Below, piece after piece: positions 22,741 to 33,540 of a DNA stretch of 64,000 nucleotides. Both the position numbers and the translations under genes were made by a program. This DNA comes from Emydura subglobosa (Eukaryota; Chordata; Testudines; Chelidae): the NCBI GenBank assembly GCA_007922225.1, contig ML679956.1, positions 75,676,095 through 75,740,094 of the forward strand, read 5' to 3'. Each line of letters opens with the position of its first letter. Within the stretch, counting starts at the first letter, position 1. The notes below the pieces were generated by a model. The model was given only the letters and a program-made list of their open reading frames with translations, was not told where the DNA came from and made no database searches.

Positions 22741-25099
22741 TTCTAGGTAAAGCGCCTTAATCAATGAACGTGTCCCTGCAAGTGCAAGATAGGCGCTCCC
22801 AGCACAGGATGTATCAGATCTTAATCTGAGAGGTGTTTGTCCAGCACCCTATTGCAATGGGGCCTTAATCCTGTTAGAAACTGTCAGGTGCTGCTGCGAC
22901 ACCAATAACCGATAGTAATGGTGCTTGCGCTTAGCATGTGTGTGCTACGTGCAGAACCGGGTCAGGGGAGGTAGGGCAGACTATAACTCCGTTACATGGG
23001 AGCATTAGGGAGCTTTTAGAGTCAAACGAGTGAAAAGCTCCTGCAGTCTTAAATCATTGTGTCCGAGCTTAGCCATGACCCCACTAACAGACTGGCCATG
23101 GAAGGTTATAGGAAGGATGCTTGAGATAGCACAGAATGGCTAAAGGATTTTATATGTAGAAAACACTGGCCAAATTCATTCCTGGTGTCGCCCCATTTAA
23201 AAAGTTCAACCAGGGATGAATGTGGACCACTGTGGTAAGGAGGGGAAAAACCCTCCTCATGTATGAGGGTAGATATCAATATATGAGGTGTTCGGGCCGC
23301 ACTACAACCTACCCTCTGTATTCAGGGGTGTAGCTAGCTGTCTGAAATGTATGCTGGTTCCACTGCTCCCATTCTCTCCTTTGATTATACTTGTAATCCC
23401 ACATGACAGACCTGATGTTGTACAACAGGATCATCACTAATCCTGCAGGTGCTGTTAGACTGCAATATGGAATAGATTGTTAACCCCTGGGATACTGAGG
23501 AGAAGAGTACATGTTTTGGGTACTTCTCTTTTTCCCTCACCAGGATCATGATCCCCCTCCACCATTGATGATCCCACCCTGCCAGAAAAATTTCCTCCTG
23601 CCATTCATTCTCCTCTCAGCTGCCAGTATCGCCTTGCCATACGCAGCTCTGAGCTCTGTACTGGTCCCTGGTGTATGAGAGGAATTGGAAACCACCATCA
23701 GCAGAGAAGAGAGAGGTCTTTGGGAGCAGAGAGGTAGAGCCAGATGGGTTTGACCCCTTTCAGAGTCCCGTGTGAAGAAAACAACTGTTTTTCTTTGGCA
23801 CAGCAGCCCCAGTGGCCCCTAGAAATTAGCCAGTTTCCAGATGACATGTTTGGGAATTAGCTTATTTTCCTAAGGTTTAATAACGAAACCTGATAAAGTG
23901 AACTTGCTAGTTGCTATGAGAAATAATGCTGCAGTAAATTAAATGTCATACATTGTGATATCTGCTTATTCTATTTTGTTTCTGCTTTAATGCAAGATGC
24001 ACCATTGTTAGCTGGAAAGAGCAAAGAACACAGAGCACAGATTGGCCTGATCTGAGGAGCCCATGTGCTATAATTTTGCAGAGAAAGAAGGTGAAACCAT
24101 CAGTTCTCAGAATGCTCTCTTACACTAACTTTTCATCTTAAAGCGCTTTCCAAAATGTTAGACAATTAGCCACCTCAGGATTGCAAATTTTCTTTTTAAA
24201 AATAGGCAGTTTCAGAAGAGATTTGCCTAAAGTAGCAAAGAAAAGCTGCTTTGCTTGATCCATCTCCTTTTGGTCCAGTTGATCATTAGCTTACCTACAA
24301 AGAGAAGAACGTGTATGGTGCAGAGCTGCAGTTTGGCGATCTGATCACTTGCCTTGAACTTTATGGAGTAGTTTCATGCAGCAATTAAATGCAATATTTC
24401 AGGCACAGCCTTCATTGGATTGGTTCCCTTGACTTCTGTGGTTGTACCTAAGAGTGGAATGGCAGCAGTAAGCAGGACTCTGGGGTAAGCTTCACATTAA
24501 AATACTGTGATTTGGCTACAAGACTGGCTGACATTTGTTTTGTTAATTTCGATGAAATAAATGGGCCATCTGCAGTGAGTGTTGAGAGCACTTGCAGTAG
24601 GTACTCAGGTACCTCAAAATATCAGGCCCTTTATGACCAAGAATAACGTTTGTAGCTATTCTCGTTAAGACAGGATCTAATCCACAGCCCCCACTGAAGT
24701 CAGTAGCATTGTTCACTTGAGTTAAGAGTTCCGGGATTAGGCCCAGTGAAACCACATCTCATGTGCCTCTATCATGTCCCCTCATGCTCGTCTTCTCTCT
24801 AAACTAAAAAGTCCTGATCTTTACACTTCGTCTTCATCAGGAAGATTTTCAGTGGCTCTAACCATTTTCCTTAAGTGTCTCTACTCTCCTGTTTCTGCTG
24901 TTAACACTGTTTCCACCCCTGTCTTTGCTTTCTGGCAAAGATTTGTGATCCAAGGCCCTGTGAACTCCAGTCACATAATATACATTAGCCCAGTGCAATC
25001 TGTCTTCAGTAAATGACTTACCTGAAAATAAACCTGATCATTAAAATGTCAGGCCGGACTATAGGACCAATGGTTTGCAGATGAGACCTGTCAGATTGA

Positions 25100-25295
25100 G
25101 GGGTTTGGACTCAGGGGTTTGCACAGGAACTCCTGAGTTCTAATCCTGGCTTTGATACTGTCTCCCAAATCACTTAAATTCTATGTGGTTAAATGTCCTT
25201 GATTGTTTAATGGGGAAAATAACACTTGCCTTCCTTTGAAAAGTGCCTTAGATCCTCTATAAAAATATATAAGCAAAAAGTATCATTATTGTTAA
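25100..25295 (+). mobile_element. MIR-like SINE, forward
   Basis: Head-like 'ctgagttctaatcctggctt', then 'caaatcacttaaattc', 'ttaatggggaaaataaca', 'gaaaagtgccttagatc' and an AT tail. It lies in MRPL55 intron 1. Confidence 0.55.
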
Positions 25296-25586
25296 TATAA
25301 TTACGTAATATTTGTAAAATATTTGAAGGTAAATGTTATGTAAATGTTTATCATAATCTTTAGTAATATTACCAGGATTGTGGTGAAAACTTCTTTGTTT
25401 GGGACATTTAAAAGTAGTTTGGCTGGAGGACTATAAATCTCTTCCCTCTCTAGTCCATGATTCTGTGATATGGTACCATGTTGAATCATGTATGTTAGTC
25501 TACTGAACTCAACCACGTTTTTCTCTATCTCCCCATGGAGTGGAGGGGAATAATAACTAACCCTGCCCTGTTTGAATTCCTCTTAG

Positions 25587-25788
25587 TTTGTTGCGGCAGG
25601 ATGCCATGCACAGGTTACTCCCCATTGCTTGCCATCTGCATACATCTCCCAGCCAACATAACTCCAACAGGACGTCCATCGCCCGCATTCAGAGGCAGAC
25701 GTACGGCAGGACCTACCCAGTGCTCTTGATCAAGCCTGATGGATCTGCCATTCGCATCCATTATAAGGAGCCAAGGCGGATTCTTACT
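25587..25788 (+). CDS. MRPL55: MRPL55 exon 2 (coding from 25606)
   Basis: Acceptor TTCCTCTTAG before 25587, donor GTAAGG at 25789. It encodes residues 1-61, from the presequence to ...PRRILT, and ends in phase 0. Confidence 0.93.
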
Positions 25789-26367
25789 GTAAGGAATTGA
25801 GCAAAAGTTATTTTTTAAATAAAATTACTGGTATGGAGGTTTTATTGAGGATTGCATAAATAGGTGCATAATGCGGGGACTGGGGTTACAACTTCCCGTG
25901 AAACATTTTGTATCGACCACTGATGGGCACATAGGATCTGCCATGTTGAATCAGACCATTGGTGGTCAAGATGGACCAACTGGATGTTGTAGAGAAAGGT
26001 GAAAGACCTCCAAATTCACTCAGCCTTTTGTCAAGGGGGCAGAGTTTTCTCCATGTCCTGAAACACGAGGTTCAGTTAACTTCCTCCAAGGAGACAGAGC
26101 CACCAGTATTTTTAATGGTCATCTGTTCAACAGGATATCAGGTTAGGTGGATCATTAGACACTCTTGGGGTGACTGTTCCTATGTGCCTTTGACTGATTA
26201 ACTTTTATTCCCCTCCACAGATGCCTGTAGACTTAAGCACTCTTTCCGAGGCTGAAAGAAGAGAGAGGTTACGGAAACGCGAATCCAGAAAGGTTAAGAC
26301 CAGTCAGGAGAAAGTGTTTGATGATGAGTTTAATTTGGACGAATATAGAAAATTTTGGAAGAAATGA
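25606..26367 (+). CDS. MRPL55: Mitochondrial ribosomal protein L55 (mL55), two coding exons
   Basis: Coding join is 25606-25788 and 26221-26367, 109 codons plus TGA. mL55 is a structural protein of the mitochondrial large ribosomal subunit, and acts in the matrix in translation of mtDNA-encoded proteins. Residues 1-44 have several Arg and His and no acidic residue (MHRLLPIACHLHTS...), as expected of a mitochondrial presequence. The core RIQRQTYGRTYPVLLIKPDG, then KEPRRILTMPVDL, LRKRE and the end DEYRKFWKK follow the human protein as I remember it ([32 protein letters not shown]). The start is the first in-frame ATG after exon 1-exon 2 splicing. The human protein is about 128 aa, so this one is somewhat shorter at the N-terminus. 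An out-of-frame ATG lies five bases upstream. Identity is strong; the exact N-terminus is less sure. Confidence 0.95.
26221..26367 (+). CDS. MRPL55: MRPL55 exon 3 coding part (last exon)
   Basis: Acceptor CCCCTCCACAG. Begins MPVDLSTLSEAERRERLRKR, an internal Met that lines up with the human MPIDLDTL segment, and ends DEYRKFWKK followed by TGA. Encodes residues 62-109, Lys/Arg/Glu-rich. Confidence 0.95.
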   Translation: MPVDLSTLSEAERRERLRKRESRKVKTSQEKVFDDEFNLDEYRKFWKK

Positions 26368-26473
26368 ATTTTTTCTGACAATCTGCAGAAGTGTAAAGGG
26401 AAGATCTGGCAACCTGAGCCTGCAGAGAAGGAGACTGTAACATACTGTTATAAGGAGGGAAAGTTTGTAGTTG

Positions 26474-26479
26474 AGTAAA
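26474..26479 (+). terminator. MRPL55: Probable MRPL55 poly(A) signal AGTAAA
   Basis: AGTAAA, a known weaker variant of AATAAA, lies 107 bases after the stop. It is followed 40-70 bases on by a GT-rich tract (tctatgtgtgttatttagtg), the expected downstream element. Confidence 0.5.
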
Positions 26480-26696
26480 GATTCTTGACCTTGCAATCTT
26501 CTGTGCACCTGTTTCATTTTGTCTATGTGTGTTATTTAGTGTTGGTGAAAGGCACTGGACTGACAGTCCTGGAGACTGAAATCTCTGTTTATCCACTAAT
26601 CAGATACAGTGTGGGCACTGGCAGATTCTCCAGTGCAACTCACCAAAATACCTCAACCCTGATCTAGGAGGAAGAGGAAAGTTCATTCTCATTATA

Positions 26697-26917
26697 TGAG
26701 GTCTATACCTAAAACTTAAGTTGACCTAGCTACATCATTTAGGGCTGTGAAAAACTTAGCTCACCACATTGCACAGGGTGCAAACTCCTGTGTGTAGGTG
26801 CAGCTACAGCTTCTTGGGGAGGTGGATTACCTACAGTGATGGAAAAAAAACACTTCCCATTGATGTAGGGTGTCTCTACACTGCAGCAGCCTTGCTGTAG
26901 CATAGACATACCCTAAG
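26697..26917. mobile_element. TIR MITE ('tgtctacact' family), copy 4
   Basis: 'atatgaggtctatacc' at the left and 'tagcatagacataccctaa' at the right are inverted relatives. The internal 'gtgtctctacactgcagcag' resembles the ends of the copies at 18.4-19.7 kb. Confidence 0.6.
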
Positions 26918-26929
26918 GTACTTATGTGG

Positions 26930-27115
26930 CACCCATTCCTATGGTATCTGAGCATTGCTCACTCTTTTGTGTCTTTATCCCCACAACACCCCTGAGGTGC
27001 TATCATCCCCATTTTACAGAATGGGAACTGAGGCACAGAGAGGCTAAGTGACTTGCCTAAGTCTGTAGCAGAGCAGGGACTTGAACCCAAGTCTCCCGAG
27101 TCCTTCCTCTTACTC
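26930..27115 (-). mobile_element. MIR/turtle-type SINE, reverse
   Basis: 'cccattttacagaatgggaa', 'tgaggcacagagaggctaag', 'tgacttgcctaagtctgtag' and 'cagggacttgaacccaagtc' give the complete reversed SINE body and B-box region. Confidence 0.75.
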
Positions 27116-27706
27116 CTTGCCCTGTTTCCTGAGATTACCGAAAAAGGGGCCCAACTGGTGTCTCTGTGCTGGTGGGGTTTTTTGACAAGGAATCAGTCCC
27201 CTGGGAGATGGATTGAGTCTCCCATTCCCTTTCACACACTGAACAGCTATCAAACAGTAAAAGCTTTTGCACACTGCCAATGTGCCTTTCACCTCAATTT
27301 TAAAGACTTTATAAATTGACTGTAAATGATTCACTGCAGGCCTAAAGTTAACATGAATGGGAAATTAATAAGGTGAAACCTCTCTTAGCGAACACAAAGG
27401 GCTAGCAACAGCAGAGTTGTTTTTAACTGAAGTTTGAACAAAGTTGTACTGGAGGCTGTGCTGGTGCTTTGAAATGACAACCTAAAATGTGGGTTGTCCG
27501 TGTTAGATGGGGTGTAGCCCAGGCCAGATTTTGCTGTAATAGTCTTACATTTATATAAAGTCTTTCATCCTAGAAAATCCCAAAGCACATGATAGGAATA
27601 ATTTGATCCACCACTAAATGTAGCCACCTCGGGAGAATGTGTCAGCTGTTTCCCAGGTTACAGCAACACAAGGCAACAGGAAGTGAAGACCAACATCCTA
27701 ATCAGT

Positions 27707-27963
27707 GGAAAGTCTGTGGCAGCTTCTGCCCCAGAGTACTTCACAGGCTGGGCATGTATGATGCCAAACTCAGGGTGATAGTCACTGCAGCCCGCTGCTT
27801 GGCATGGTAATTTCAGGCCATGCTGAATGCATCCCCTTGGCACCTAATCACTGGCACCAACCAACAGAATGCAGCCTCTCCTGGAAGGGAAATATAGTCT
27901 CTGTTTAGCTGTGCACTGGAAAATCATCCAACAGTGAATCAGCATGTCTAATTGAAGCAGAAA
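27707..27963 (-). repeat. Unclassified repeat, copy B (inverted relative of 21.0 kb copy)
   Basis: It is the reverse complement of 20994-21254 at roughly 90% by eye, lying 3' of MRPL55. Small indels separate the copies, for example a 6-9 base extra 'ccaccc' in copy A. No TIR or poly-A tail is obvious, so its class is open. Confidence 0.85.
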
Positions 27964-28494
27964 GCAGAAGAAGAAAGCAGAAAGAGGCTAGACAAGCAGA
28001 ATAACTTCAGGTGTTGAAATCTGAGCAGGCAAGTGCAGTGAACAATTCATTCTTGCTAAACTTACCAGGGATCCTTCTTTGATGACTAAGGGCTTTCCAT
28101 CTCAACTGAGCACATTCATTGTTTAAGTAAACTTGAAGAAAATAATGTTGGTTGAGTGTGAGAAATAATGATCTTGAGAGGTGAGAAGGACCCACAATTT
28201 CCATTGACTTCAACGGCAGCTAAGAAAACACAGCATTTCACAGAATCCAAGCCTACGGGACTTTTGGTATACCAAGGCTGGATAATGGTAACTTTTGCCA
28301 GAAGCACAAATGGGACAACATAGTAAAGATCAAATACTGAGAATATGTGGGCAGGGAGGGGTAGGATTCGTAGCTGGAAAATGGAACTTCCTAATAGTTT
28401 TGATTTAAATCATAGTAGGGGGAAAAGTGCTTACTACACACTTTGAGGATACTACTCTGATACTGTGGTGATGAACACCAATATAACATAGGCA

Positions 28495-28580
28495 CTTCTG
28501 AAAAATAATAACTTTAAAGAGCTGGGACTTGAAGCCAGGTCTCCCAAACCAGTGCTTGGAGAGAAGACCTCTCCTCCTAT
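28495..28580 (-). mobile_element. SINE head fragment, reverse
   Basis: 'gagctgggacttgaagccag' followed by 'gtctcccaaaccagtgctt' is the reversed tRNA-like head seen in the other SINEs. The 3' body is missing. Confidence 0.45.
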
Positions 28581-28764
28581 CCATCACACACACACAAAAA
28601 TACAGCAATTGTAAACAGTTCAGCTGATAAGTAGCAAAACTAAAATTGAAATGGAGGTTACTATACTACATCTACAAGCAATCTTACCATCTTCACACTG
28701 TAGTCCTTGCTCAGCCTCCTTCCCTTAGTCAGTTGCTACTCCTGGTGTGCTGGCTAAATGGAGG

Positions 28765-28872
28765 TGCTGATTCAGCAAAAGCTTACGCACATGTGTAACT
28801 AATCACGGTAGTAGTCTCATTGATTTCAATGGGGCTGAGTAAAGTGAAAGATGTGTGTGTTTGCAGGACCAG
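28765..28872. mobile_element. Palindromic MITE (Chompy-type)
   Basis: 'gctgattcagcaaaagctta' leads to a 'ctcattgatttcaatggggc' centre and a degraded complementary right arm. A relative lies at 58375-58496. Confidence 0.55.
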
Positions 28873-29679
28873 GGGGTTAGACTGTAAAGTCCCTGGGGCA
28901 AGGTTTGAGCTTTTTTATCTGTAAAGAGTCTGGTGCTGAATCAAGGATAAATAAGATATGATGTACAAAGTGTGGGTCCATGTGGATCATCACTGTGCAA
29001 TGGTGAGGCTCTAGATCTAATTATCTCTGACAAGAAACAGACCTTGCCTTCCTTCTGGATGGCATTTAATGCAAATGGGTTTTAAACTGTGAGATTAATG
29101 GGCTATTTTAAGATCAGCTCAGACACAAGAGCTTGGTAGTTTGCCATTTAACCCTTCGGCTTCTTCGTAACTTTCATGACTGCTTTTTAAATGTGTGGGA
29201 GGGACACCTCTCTGTGTTTTTCCTCCCCTTTAACTTCTCTCCTGACCCACCACTTTCAGACACTGAACATGCGGCTGAGCAATGCTGGATGAAGTTCCTC
29301 CTACACCTAGTCAACACCACCTGTCACAGGGTCCACTCACTGTAGGCGGCGCCTCCTCCTGGGCATCCTGGGGATTAGTTCCAGCCAGGTGGTGTACTTT
29401 CCCTGGAAGTGTCTCTCCCATTGTCCTCTCACCCCGCAGACCCCTCTTGCTCTAGGAACTGCAGCCTCTCGGACCTCCATGGAGGTTCTGAGACACGATA
29501 TGTGTTCCCTCCCTCCTAGGGTATGAAAATCCCTTCATACAAAATGGCAGTCTTCCCTTTACTGCTCCAATGGTGCCACATCCCCCGTGACTGGTGGGGG
29601 AACCAGACCTGCCCTCTACTCCAAATTTCAACTCAGTGGTCCTCCGGTCAGCAGCCAAAGTGTGCACTCCTATGCCTAG
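28873..29679. other. Intergenic, mostly unrecognised
   Basis: 28873-28950 resembles a SINE tail ('agactgtaaagtccctgggg'). The rest shows no gene. Short opposed frames at 29452-29774 run into the CR1 3' end and are not genes. Confidence 0.45.
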
Positions 29680-29912
29680 GTCTATCAATGGCTATTAGCC
29701 AAGATAGTCAGGGATGCAACCCCATGCTCTGGGTGTCCCTAAACCTCCAACTGCCAGAATCTGGGACTGGATGACAAGGGATGGATCACTTGAAATTGCC
29801 CTGTTCTGCTTCTTCTCTCTGAAGCATCTGCCAGTGGCTACTGTCAGAGACAGGATACGGGGCTACATGGACCATTGGTCTGACCCAGTATAGCCATTTT
29901 TATGAAAATACC
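29680..29912 (+). mobile_element. CR1 LINE 3' end, forward
   Basis: 'aatggctattagccaagata', 'ccatgctctgggtgtcccta', then 'gacaggatacggggctacat' and 'ggaccattggtctgacccag' are the CR1 3' terminal blocks. The same blocks close the larger CR1 at 39.46-40.47 kb. Confidence 0.85.
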
Positions 29913-29930
29913 TGATCAAAGGACATAAAT

Positions 29931-30011
29931 CCAGATCTTTAAAGGTATTTAGGCATCTTGCTCCCCTTGATTAAATGGGAGTTAGATGCCTTAATACCTT
30001 TAAGGATCTGG
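29931..30011. mobile_element. Palindromic hairpin element, copy 1
   Basis: The arm 'ccagatctttaaaggtattt' is mirrored by 'aatacctttaaggatctgg' around a 'gattaaatgggag' centre. Relatives lie at 50649-50730 and 61756-61838. Confidence 0.7.
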
Positions 30012-30121
30012 GCCGTATTACTTACTGGAGGTACATGTTTAAGAAACAAATCTAGGAATTCCAGGGCATAGATTAGCATATCTTTTTAGGTTGGACAGCC
30101 CTTATTCAAAGGCAACCATTT

Positions 30122-31124
30122 TTACTCCTGGGAAAATTCTGCACCCAAAAAAAAAAAAAAATCTGTGCCAAAAAATTAAAAATTCTATGCACAATATTTT
30201 CAAATTCTGCAAAATGCTGCATATTTTGTCAAAATAACACAATATCATCATGCCATGTTCAATTATTTTGCTAATTTATTTAAAAAACCTGTCAGCAAGT
30301 ATGTCTGTAACAAGACAGACAACAAATGATTCAGGAAATGTTTTTTGACAAATAGATTCCTTACGAGGCAGATTGATATAGAACTTTGAGTAATAATTCA
30401 TTTAAAGTACAATACAAAAACATATTTCCTGCACCCATCAGAAGAAGTGCAAAGGCTTGGGGGAGCTGAATAACGGAGGAGGAGCTGAAGGAGAGAGAAG
30501 TGATTGCTGGGAAGGAGCGTGGGCGTGAACGTGGAGGGTTATTGGGTGTGGGTGGATGAAAGATGGAACCCGTTTTTGGAGGGAGGAGGGATTGTTAGGG
30601 AGTTGGGGAGCCTCGCCCATGCAGACCCTGGCTGGCCCTTAGCCTCTCCCATTCAGTCAGGCACATCTGCCCCTCTCCACATGTGTCCCTGCACCCACTT
30701 CCCCCTGTCCCCTTGTCTCTCTGCATCCCCACTCAGCCACTCCTCTTCCCCCTGTCCCCATGTGTCCCTGCCCCCCATCACCCATCCACATGTATCCCTG
30801 CACCCCCACTCCCATTCAGCCCCTACCCCAGTCTTTCCCCATCCTCACTAGCCCTTTTGAACCTCAGTCTATGTGGCCCCCCAGCAGCTCCGTGTGCCCC
30901 ACTCTGTCTGTTGTTCCCCCATATCCCCTGCCTCCTCACCTCCTCCCTATCTGCTGCTGGCTGAGCTGCCGGCCCTCTGTTCTGGCACCATGGCAACCCC
31001 TTGTGGATGAAAGGCGTAAATGCAGCGCCTCTCCAGCAGAATGTATTTTCTTCAGAGGAAAAAAAATCCACAGGAGACATGAATTCTGCATGTGCACAGT
31101 GGGGCAGAATTCCCCCAGGAGTAA
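30122..31124. mobile_element. 1-kb non-autonomous TIR DNA element with ATTT target duplication
   Basis: Terminal inverted repeats TTACTCCTGGGAAAATTCTG (30122 on) and CAGAATTCCCCCAGGAGTAA (to 31124) are flanked by exact ATTT copies at 30118-30121 and 31125-31128. The left 300 bp is AT-rich ('ttttgtcaaaataacacaat'). The centre, about 30600-30960, is C/T-rich with 'catgtgtccctgcaccc' variants. No transposase is encoded; the proline-rich frames inside come from the C/T tract. Confidence 0.85.
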
Positions 31125-31749
31125 ATTTCCACAACCTTTTTACCATTACTGTAAAATTAAGTGGTTTTTTTTAAAAAAAGAATCAATGATAGCCATGCTG
31201 AATTGATTTGCATTTGTGTTTTGAAAGGCTGACAGAGAATACTTGACTTTTAAGGGTAAGGGTGTGTGGGGAGTGGAGGAACAAGATTTTCTTTGTTTTA
31301 GATTATAATAAATTTGTCAGTGCCTTGTAACCGCTGTATTACTTTGTTTGACCCTTCTGGGGGTCGTGACCCCTCTGTTGAGAAATACTGGCAGTGGTCA
31401 AACCCAAGACTTCATTGCACATGCAGGGAGAAATTACTTTTAGATTGACACATGGGAGGATCTTCAACTCCTCAAGGTCCATGGGGAGTGGCAGTTTTAT
31501 CCATTCAGATTATTAGATGGTCCCAATATATTAGATAATTATCAGTAACAGACAGAAACTTGAAGCAATGGCTTTTGTTTGCATGGTAGAATAAAGGTTC
31601 TCGAGCCTGATCCAACTCACACAGAAGCCAGTAAGAGTCTTTCTGCTGATTTGATCAGGGAGCCACATCAGACTCCTGGGGATGAGGATGAGAAGTGTGG
31701 AATTAGATGGTCCAACAAGCATTCAGTAATGCGCTTTCACAGCCCAAAA

Positions 31750-31975
31750 GTTGTAGGGTGGCAGGGTGGCCTAATGGATAATGCACTCACTGGAAGCCTT
31801 GGTTCTAGTCCCAGGTCTGCCCTTTGCCTACTGGATGACCTTGGACAAGTCATTTCACCTCTTGGTGCCTCAGTTTCCCCCTCAGTAAAATGGGAATCAT
31901 GATACTGATCTTTGTAAAGTGCTTTGAGATCTATGGATGACAAGTGCTCTATAACAGTATTTTTATTATTAGCAA
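31750..31975 (+). mobile_element. tRNA-derived SINE, full-length, forward
   Basis: Head 'ggtggcctaatggataatgc', B-box-like 'ggttctagtccc', then 'ctcagtttccccctcagtaa', 'gtaaagtgctttgagatcta' and an AT-rich 'tatttttattatt' end. This is the clearest SINE in the window. Confidence 0.85.
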
Positions 31976-31989
31976 CCAATAATAAGCAT

Positions 31990-32160
31990 ATCTATAGCTC
32001 TTCAGAGGAGCTCAAAATGTTTTACAAACACTAAGGAATGAAGTCTTATAACCTTCTCCTCCTTCCCCCCATATTATTTTCCCTATTTTAACTGTTAGGA
32101 AAAGTGAGGCATGGGGTGTTTAAGGCTGCAACTCAGTAGGAATTAAGCATGATGCAGGTT
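31990..32160 (-). mobile_element. SINE-like fragment, reverse
   Basis: 'gctcaaaatgttttacaaac' and 'ttttccctattttaactgtt' are followed by 'gaaaagtgaggcatgg', a diverged reversed MIR-like body. Confidence 0.5.
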
Positions 32161-32470
32161 TTCACTCCCCGGTCTTATAGAAACAAGTCATCTCAAAGTG
32201 CGCTTGAGAAGGACTGGTTAGTTCAAACCAGTTACACGTCTCTATCTTGGGAAAGGCCTTTTGATCAACCCAAAGTTTCAGGGCTGCTACTCACTTTGTC
32301 AATATAAGGTCAATTATTTTGACTGGATTGGCCTTTGGGGGATTTAGTAGAACAGGTGAGGGGTTCTCCCCCTTTTGGAAACACAGACTTGTTCTCGTCA
32401 TACTCTGGTACATTTTGTAAAAAAAACAACTCTTAAAAAAATCCTAAATCTAAAAGTTTCAGAACTGAAC

Positions 32471-32810
32471 TTTCATATGCATCTGATTTATTTTATAGGA
32501 TCTCATATATTATATATTTTATAGGGCCATTTATATGCATCTGATTTATTTATTAGGGTCTCATATATATTTCATAGGACCATTCATATGCATCTGGTTT
32601 GTTTTATAGGGTCTTATGTATTCATATATTATATAGTTCATAGTCCCTTTCTGGTTTATATCTCTGGTTTATTTTATAAGGTCTTATATATTAATATATA
32701 TTTCATAGGGCCTTTTATATGTCTCTGGCTTATTGTTATATGGGCTTATCTATTCATATTTTATAGGGCCTTTCATATTAATCTGGTTTATTTTTATAGG
32801 GTCTTCTGCA
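32471..32810. repeat. AT-rich minisatellite, about six copies of a 53-65 bp unit
   Basis: Units start at 32471, 32530, 32583, 32648, 32713 and 32771 (last one partial). Each reads roughly 'tttcatatgcatctggttta', 'ttttatagggtcttatat', an AT spacer and 'ttcatagggcc'. Copy-to-copy divergence is moderate. The hydrophobic 93-codon frame at 32588-32869 is made by this array. Confidence 0.9.
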
Positions 32811-32829
32811 ATAAATCAATTAATAGGCT

Positions 32830-33140
32830 GTGTTTTGCACTTTCGAAGTGCTTTACAAATGTCAGTTAATCCTCCCCACAGCCCAGCGAAGGAGATTAGA
32901 AAGTCAGAGGAGATTAGAGAGTCAGAGGAGACCTAGCTGTTACTGCTCTGGGTCAAACTGTTGCACATGCAGGGGTTAAAACTCCCCTGGGGGTGTTAAT
33001 TTAGAGACTCAGAGCCTTACCCACGTGGGCACCTTTGCTCAGGTGGGAGGCGAGCAGCCCCCTTCCAGGTCCCCATCCTCCCTGCCTGCTGTGACCTCAA
33101 CAAGCTTGGCGGAAAAGTCTTAACTCCAAAGGGCATCCAG
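32830..33140. other. Intergenic, short SINE-like remnant
   Basis: 'cgaagtgctttacaaatgtcag' near 32843 is a SINE 3' body fragment, followed by a tandem 'gagattagaaagtcagag' duplication at about 32891-32930. No gene is seen. Confidence 0.5.
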
Positions 33141-33480
33141 AAGTGACTGCAAGTGCATGTGCACACCCCCCGTCCCTGCAGCGACTTGGTACAGCTCGTG
33201 CTCCCTCCCGCCTGCCCATCGCAGTGGTAGCTCCCGAGGCATGGAGCTCGTGCGGGCGGGGCCGGTTCCCAGGCCTGCTGCAGGCAGCTCTGGTGCATTG
33301 TGCTGCAAGGGCCCAGGAGGAGAGGCGGGGGTCCCTTTGCTTGCAGCACCCTAGGGCGATTCCCCGGGAGGGCCCGGCTGCAGGGATCGAGGCCCCCGGG
33401 AGCCTGGAGCTACATTGCAGCGAAGGGCCCAGCCGGGCCGGTGGAGCATGAAGTGGGCACCGGGCCTGCTTGCCTTTGAG
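33140..33480. promoter_or_regulatory. Small GC-rich, CpG-containing segment upstream of C1orf35
   Basis: This is the only CpG-bearing stretch between the two genes, about 1.6-2 kb before the C1orf35 ATG. It could be part of that gene's promoter or first untranslated exon. No transcript evidence is available. The overlapping frames of 60-110 codons show no known protein. Confidence 0.3.
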
Positions 33481-33540
33481 CGCTGCACGCCTCCTCTCCT
33501 GGTAACAAGGCGTGGGGGGAACCCATGCGGGGTTGGCTGG

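Larger units (their letters stand above)
22064..25586 (+). other. MRPL55: MRPL55 intron 1
   Basis: Donor GTGAGT; acceptor TTCCTCTTAG. The first 650 bp (about 22140-22740) are C/T-rich with degenerate 'cctcagcccctctgtgcccc' repeats. A reversed MIR-like SINE lies near 24125-24245 and a forward SINE at about 25100-25295. No other exon was recognised. Confidence 0.6.

Noticed and set aside
32588..32869. 93-codon hydrophobic open frame resembling a membrane protein
   Set aside because: It is translated from the AT-rich minisatellite; the peptide repeats in step with the DNA unit.
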